A DNA stretch of 7,707 nt from Gemmatimonadota bacterium (GTDB lineage Bacteria > Gemmatimonadota > Gemmatimonadetes > Gemmatimonadales > GWC2-71-9). Of this stretch, positions 5,626 to 7,707 are shown one piece after another. A program made the translations under genes and the position numbers. The notes beneath the pieces were generated by a model. That model worked only from the letters and a program-made list of their open reading frames with translations, had not been told where the DNA came from and did not search any database. Numbering within the stretch: position 1 is the stretch's first letter; each line of letters opens with the position of its first letter. Location of the stretch: the NCBI GenBank assembly GCA_003220985.1, contig QHTY01000013.1, positions 1-7,707 of the forward strand. Direction: 5' to 3'.

Positions 5626-7707
5626 ATGACGAGCATCCCGGCCGCACCTCACGAGCCGTACATTCCGGCCACGCAGGCCCCCGCGGAGCTCACACCACGC
5701 GCGATCGTCCTAGGAGTTCTCCTAGGCCTCATTTTCGGCGCCTCCAACGTCTACCTGGCGCTGAAGATCGGCCTCACCGTCAGCGCATCGATTCCGATTG
5801 CGGTCCTCTCGATCACGATTTTCCGCTGGCTCGGGCGCTCGACGATTCTCGAAAACAACATCGTCCAGACGACCGGCTCCGCGGCGGACTCGGTATCGGC
5901 GGGGGTCGTGTTCACGATCCCCGCGATTTTGTTGATGGGCTACGATCTCGACATCTCGCGCGTTACGATCCTGGCGATTGCCGGCGGCCTCATGGGCGTC
6001 CTGATGATGATCCCGCTGCGCCGCGCGCTGATCGTGAAAGAGCACGGCAATCTGCCCTACCCCGAGGGGACCGCCTGCGCCGAAGTCCTCATCGCCGGGG
6101 AGCGCGGCGGTATTCACGCCAAGACGGTGTTCCAGGCATTCGGCATCGCATTCGTCTACAAGTTCCTCATGACGGCCTTGAAGGTGTGGCAAGAGTATCC
6201 AGGGAAGGTGCTCCGTTCCTACCAGGGCGCCGAGGTGCGGGTGGAGGTGAGTCCCGAGCTGATCGGCGTCGGGTACATCATCGGACCGCGCATCGCTGGA
6301 TACCTGTTCGCCGGCGGGTGCCTCGCGTACGTCGTGCTGATGCCGGCCATCAAGCTGTTTGGCAGCGCGATGACGGAGCCGATGTTCGGGACGACGAAGC
6401 TGATCCGCGACATGAATGCGGGCGAGATCCGCGCGGCGTTCGTGTTCTATATCGGCGCCGGTGCCGTGGCGAGCGCCGGCATCATCGCGCTGGCGCGCTC
6501 ACTCCCCACCATCGTCTCGGCGTTCCGAGCCGGATTTGCGGACATGCGCGCCAGCCGGCTTGGCCAGGCGGTAGCCGCCAAGCTCCGCACCGATGACGAT
6601 TTGCCGATCAGCCTGACCGTGTTCGGCTCGATCGTGCTCGCTATCGCGATCGCCCTCATCCCACAGATCGGCGTGAACCTGCTTGGCGGTATCCTGATCA
6701 TCATTTTCGGCTTCTTCTTCACCACCGTCTCGTCACGCATCTGCGGCCAGGTGGGCAGCTCGGCGAATCCCATCTCCGGGATGACGATCGCGGCCCTGAT
6801 CGCCATCTCCTTCATCTTTCTGTTGCTCGGCTGGAACCAGATCGATGACCGCGTGCGCGCGATCTCAATTGCCTGCGTGATCGCGGTTGCGGTCGCGAAC
6901 GGCGGCAACACCTCGCAGGACCTGAAGACCGGATTCCTGGTCGGCTCGACGCCGCGGCGACAGCAGATCGCGATTCTGATCGGGGCGATCGGCTCGGCGC
7001 TGGCGGTGGGATGGACACTCACGTTCCTCAACAGCGCCTACAGTTACCAAGTCCCGGAAACGCGACCTGGCTTTGTGGCGCCGGCGAGCGGCACCACGCC
7101 GGACGGGAATGTCGTGGTGCACACGGAGACGATGGCGCACTTCGGCATCGGCGGGACCGATTCGATCGACAACAACCCGTACCAGGTAATTCGCGTGTAC
7201 GTGGAGACGCAGGGCGTGCCACCCGGCAAATACCTGGTCGATCCCGCAACGCACGAGATTCGGTATGTCGTGGATCCCGGCATCGGCGGACGCATCCGCG
7301 AATATCGTGGCCACGAGCTGAAGCGCCTCGATTCGCCCAAGGCGACGCTGATGGCGTTGATCACCGATGGCATCCTGACACACCGGCTGCCCTGGGCCCT
7401 CGTCCTCATCGGCGTGTTTCTCACAATCGCGATCGAGTTGATGGGCGTATCGTCGCTGCCTGTGGCTGTCGGCGTGTATCTCCCCATCACTACGTCGGCG
7501 GGAATGTTTGCGGGCGGCGTCGTGCGCTGGCTGGTTGAGCGCCGCAGTCGTTCCGACAACCGGTCGCTCGCGGAAATCGAATCAGGCCCGGGCGTCCTGT
7601 TTGCGAGCGGGCTGATCGCGGGCGGCGCAATCTGCGGGATCGCGGTCGCGGCAATAGCGGGTTGGGGCAGCGCGCGAGGAATGGCGGCCGACTGGCTCGC
7701 GGAGAAG
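5626..7707 (+). CDS. OPT family oligopeptide transporter (partial, C-terminus off the right edge)
   Basis: An inner-membrane permease of the OPT superfamily (bacterial TIGR00733-like branch), expected to take up peptides or metal chelates driven by ion symport. In this window 694 residues are present. Family landmarks: helix 1 with GLIFGASNVYLALKIG (about 34-49), ENNIVQTTGSAADS (76-89), NLPYPEGTACAEVL (142-155), QVGSSANPISGMT (375-387) and NGGNTSQDLKTGFLVG (425-440). At least a dozen hydrophobic segments are visible. A hydrophilic stretch of about 95 residues (about 473-569), outside the membrane, interrupts the fold before the conserved LPWALVLIGV and SLPVAVGVYLPITTS segments. The last visible helix (GLIAGGAICGIAVAAIAG) is near the usual end of the family, so probably only a short tail is missing. 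The ATG at 5626 is chosen because family similarity starts soon after it; the Shine-Dalgarno is weak. It is divergent from the kinase operon. The substrate cannot be told from sequence. Confidence 0.93.
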   Translation, partial: MTSIPAAPHEPYIPATQAPAELTPRAIVLGVLLGLIFGASNVYLALKIGLTVSASIPIAVLSITIFRWLGRSTILENNIVQTTGSAADSVSAGVVFTIPAILLMGYDLDISRVTILAIAGGLMGVLMMIPLRRALIVKEHGNLPYPEGTACAEVLIAGERGGIHAKTVFQAFGIAFVYKFLMTALKVWQEYPGKVLRSYQGAEVRVEVSPELIGVGYIIGPRIAGYLFAGGCLAYVVLMPAIKLFGSAMTEPMFGTTKLIRDMNAGEIRAAFVFYIGAGAVASAGIIALARSLPTIVSAFRAGFADMRASRLGQAVAAKLRTDDDLPISLTVFGSIVLAIAIALIPQIGVNLLGGILIIIFGFFFTTVSSRICGQVGSSANPISGMTIAALIAISFIFLLLGWNQIDDRVRAISIACVIAVAVANGGNTSQDLKTGFLVGSTPRRQQIAILIGAIGSALAVGWTLTFLNSAYSYQVPETRPGFVAPASGTTPDGNVVVHTETMAHFGIGGTDSIDNNPYQVIRVYVETQGVPPGKYLVDPATHEIRYVVDPGIGGRIREYRGHELKRLDSPKATLMALITDGILTHRLPWALVLIGVFLTIAIELMGVSSLPVAVGVYLPITTSAGMFAGGVVRWLVERRSRSDNRSLAEIESGPGVLFASGLIAGGAICGIAVAAIAGWGSARGMAADWLAEK
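5709..5726. repeat. Perfect 8-bp inverted repeat inside the start of the OPT gene
   Basis: CCTAGGAG, a 2-base spacer TT, and CTCCTAGG form an 18-bp near-palindrome about 84 bases into the transporter gene. It encodes part of VLGVLLG and uses CTA twice and GGA once, codons that look rare in this GC-rich window. It could be an operator, an mRNA hairpin near the start, or the by-product of a repeated Leu-Gly pattern. Confidence 0.85.

Noticed and set aside
5545..5652. 36-residue N-terminal extension of the upstream kinase
   Set aside because: Arg-rich with no family similarity, and it would overlap the start of the divergent transporter and leave no promoter space.
6447..7031. Minus-strand open frame of 194 codons inside the transporter
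   Set aside because: The plus strand carries unmistakable OPT motifs; the antisense frame is a shadow of hydrophobic codons.
1..7707. CRISPR arrays, tRNA/rRNA genes, insertion sequences, attachment sites, defence or biosynthetic gene clusters
   Set aside because: No regularly spaced repeats, cloverleaf sequences, transposase motifs or terminal inverted repeats were found; nearly all of the window is explained by five ordinary genes.

Overview
The window looks like chromosomal DNA from a GC-rich bacterium. Gemmatimonadota is the best guess. It rests on the high GC content, Hanks-type kinases with small-glycine-loop motifs of the GGMG/GGMS type followed by membrane helices, and an Ig-like lipoprotein whose second Ig-type segment has the G-x(2)-V-G-G-V-P-V-x-F pattern common in that phylum. 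This placement is inference from family resemblance, not from a marker gene. No tRNA, rRNA, CRISPR array, insertion sequence, phage gene or integration site was seen. Coding density is very high.

Layout, left to right: (1) minus strand, 1-850, the N-terminal 283 codons of an Ig-like-domain lipoprotein that runs off the left edge; (2) a 90-bp divergent intergenic region; (3) plus strand, 941-2092, a fold-type I PLP-dependent aminotransferase, with an alternative upstream start at 875; (4) minus strand, 5544 to 2089, two tandem paralogous serine/threonine protein kinases, each an N-terminal kinase domain plus a four-helix membrane module, the downstream one with an added C-terminal coiled-coil tail; (5) an 81-bp divergent intergenic region; (6) plus strand, 5626-7707, an OPT-family (TIGR00733-like) oligopeptide/metal-chelate transporter cut by the right edge.

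The two kinases are 27 bp apart on one strand and probably form a transcription unit reading leftward. That unit collides tail-to-tail with the aminotransferase gene: the two stop codons share one CTAG palindrome. Peptide import (OPT) and amino-acid transamination are both nitrogen/amino-acid functions, and the kinases lie between them, but a functional link is only a guess.

No clearly new biological system is present. The points most worth a second look are the kinase pair with its shared, sensor-less four-helix module, the two 8-base homopolymer tracts in the lipoprotein gene (possible phase variation), the roughly 95-residue extramembrane insert in the OPT transporter, the perfect inverted repeat built from rare codons near the OPT start, and a two-codon ATG-CGA-TGA element overlapping the second kinase's start.
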